Assembly (NCBI GenBank): GCA_001939145.1
Contig: LSRX01000049.1
Location: 646,858 to 710,857 of the forward strand
DNA length: 64,000 bases
Origin: Symbiodinium microadriaticum
Taxonomy: Eukaryota; Sar; Dinophyceae; Suessiales; Symbiodiniaceae
Direction of reading: 5' to 3'
The position numbers and the translations under genes are program-made. How positions within the stretch are numbered: position 1 is the first letter of the stretch; each line of letters starts with the position of its first letter. Below are positions 63,336 through 64,000 of the stretch, one piece after another. The notes beneath the pieces are model-generated. The model was not told the origin of the DNA. It did no database searches and saw only the letters and a list, made by a program, of their open reading frames with translations.

Positions 63336-63879
63336 CTGGGGTCGGAAGACAGCGAGTCGACAACACCGTGTCGAACAGGGTTAACTGCGTAGCTGAGTAG
63401 CAGCCCTGAGCCCTAAACCCTAAAACAGCAGCTACTGCCATTTGGGACCTTTGGAGGACATTCGAAATCCTTGCCTTGGATATTTTGGAAACGCTTAGTG
63501 TCTGCCTGGGGGCGTCTTGTCTCATATCATATTGAAAGTATGGTTTAGGCTTAGGCTTGAGGGCTTCCGGTTTAGGGTTTAGGGATGAAATACTATGTAA
63601 TCCTGAAGTACTATGAGATACACTACGTATGTCTGGCAAGGTGCATTCTGGTGACACCGGAAGCTCGAAGACGAGATTCTCCTGACAGATCCGGAAAAGT
63701 GTGCCGTCACATGAGTATTGTTACAAAGCTTCGCAACTATGACCCAGAACCCTGAACTAGGCTTGGCTTGAGCAAACCCAAAGATTTACACAACAAAACA
63801 CAAAAAGGACATCCAAACCATTCAACCCCTATAGAACCCTGCTATGAACCCCGCAGGGACGACTCCTCAGAATGTGACC

Positions 63880-64000
63880 CTAAAATCTGCAGATCCTAAC
63901 AAGCGGCGTGTGCGGCACCATACGCCCGATCGAAGAGGGGATGCTCAGCGGGCTCGTCGACGCCACTTCATCCGCCACGTCCGGGCGGTCCGACTGCGGC
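63880..64000 (-). CDS. Exon-like frame running off the window end
   Basis: The minus-strand frame PQSDRPDVADEVASTSPLSI then PSSIGRMVPHTPLV is open to the window edge in GC-rich sequence unlike the flanking repeats. An arginine-rich plus frame overlaps. It ends near CTTGTTAG|GATC. Confidence 0.35.
   Translation of the reverse strand, partial: PQSDRPDVADEVASTSPLSIPSSIGRMVPHTPLVRICRF

Noticed and set aside
63001..63657. 218-codon minus-strand open frame, the longest in the window
   Set aside because: More than half of it is translation of the (CA)n/ACACACAAC microsatellite, and all frames on both strands are open there. The flanking part has no supporting signal.

Overview
The window looks like a gene-poor, repeat-saturated stretch of a dinoflagellate nuclear genome, most likely Suessiales (Symbiodiniaceae or Polarella-like). 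Three things point there. Plant-type telomere motifs (TTTAGGG/CCCTAAA) are scattered through almost every kilobase. Two genes can be rebuilt with introns that use GT, GC and GA 5' splice sites, a mixture known from Symbiodinium. One of those genes has the ubiquitin-like N-terminus plus ankyrin repeats that is common in these algae. I see no rRNA, tRNA, CRISPR array or bacterial-style operon.

Because exons are 30-200 nt, simple ATG-to-stop reading misses most of the coding sequence. Two genes were recovered by joining exons. (1) An ankyrin-repeat protein, 17146-20378 on the minus strand, with 8 exons and 7 introns and a continuous 373-codon frame. Four of its introns are each a single short inverted-repeat element with a 4-bp target duplication. 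A fifth is a telomere-like repeat block between 15-bp direct repeats. (2) A beta-class carbonic anhydrase on the minus strand, exons spread from 38.8 kb to 29.1 kb. The zinc-site motifs GCSDSR and CGHYDCGG lie in separate tiny exons, parted by 1.0-2.3 kb introns full of inverted-repeat elements. Less certain genes: a plus-strand gene in a repeat-poor island at 43.15-44.35 kb, a minus-strand gene at 45.6-47.5 kb with a 36-bp coding minisatellite, a minus-strand gene around 56.7-57.2 kb, and many isolated exon-like frames of unknown function.

Non-coding space is filled by (a) interstitial telomere-like arrays, the largest at 52.76-53.43 kb; (b) at least a dozen families of about 75-125-bp palindromic MITE-like elements, labelled A-Q here, some nested; (c) microsatellites, mainly ATAG/CATA/TCTA tetranucleotides, with a roughly 600-bp compound tract at 54.2-54.8 kb; and (d) short GGAACCC/AAAGGGATC arrays. 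Regions not listed as genes (1-1.7, 5.9-7.3, 11.4-15.4, 23-26.4, 27.3-29, 39-42.5, 48.3-50 and 59.1-60.4 kb) hold these repeats and only scattered, unsupported short frames.

The most interesting signal is that short palindromic elements are acting as introns (introners). In the ankyrin gene the AG acceptor comes from the element's inverted-repeat end and the GT or GC donor from the target-site duplication. This explains both the intron-rich gene structure and the relaxed donor usage in one mechanism that can be read directly from the sequence.
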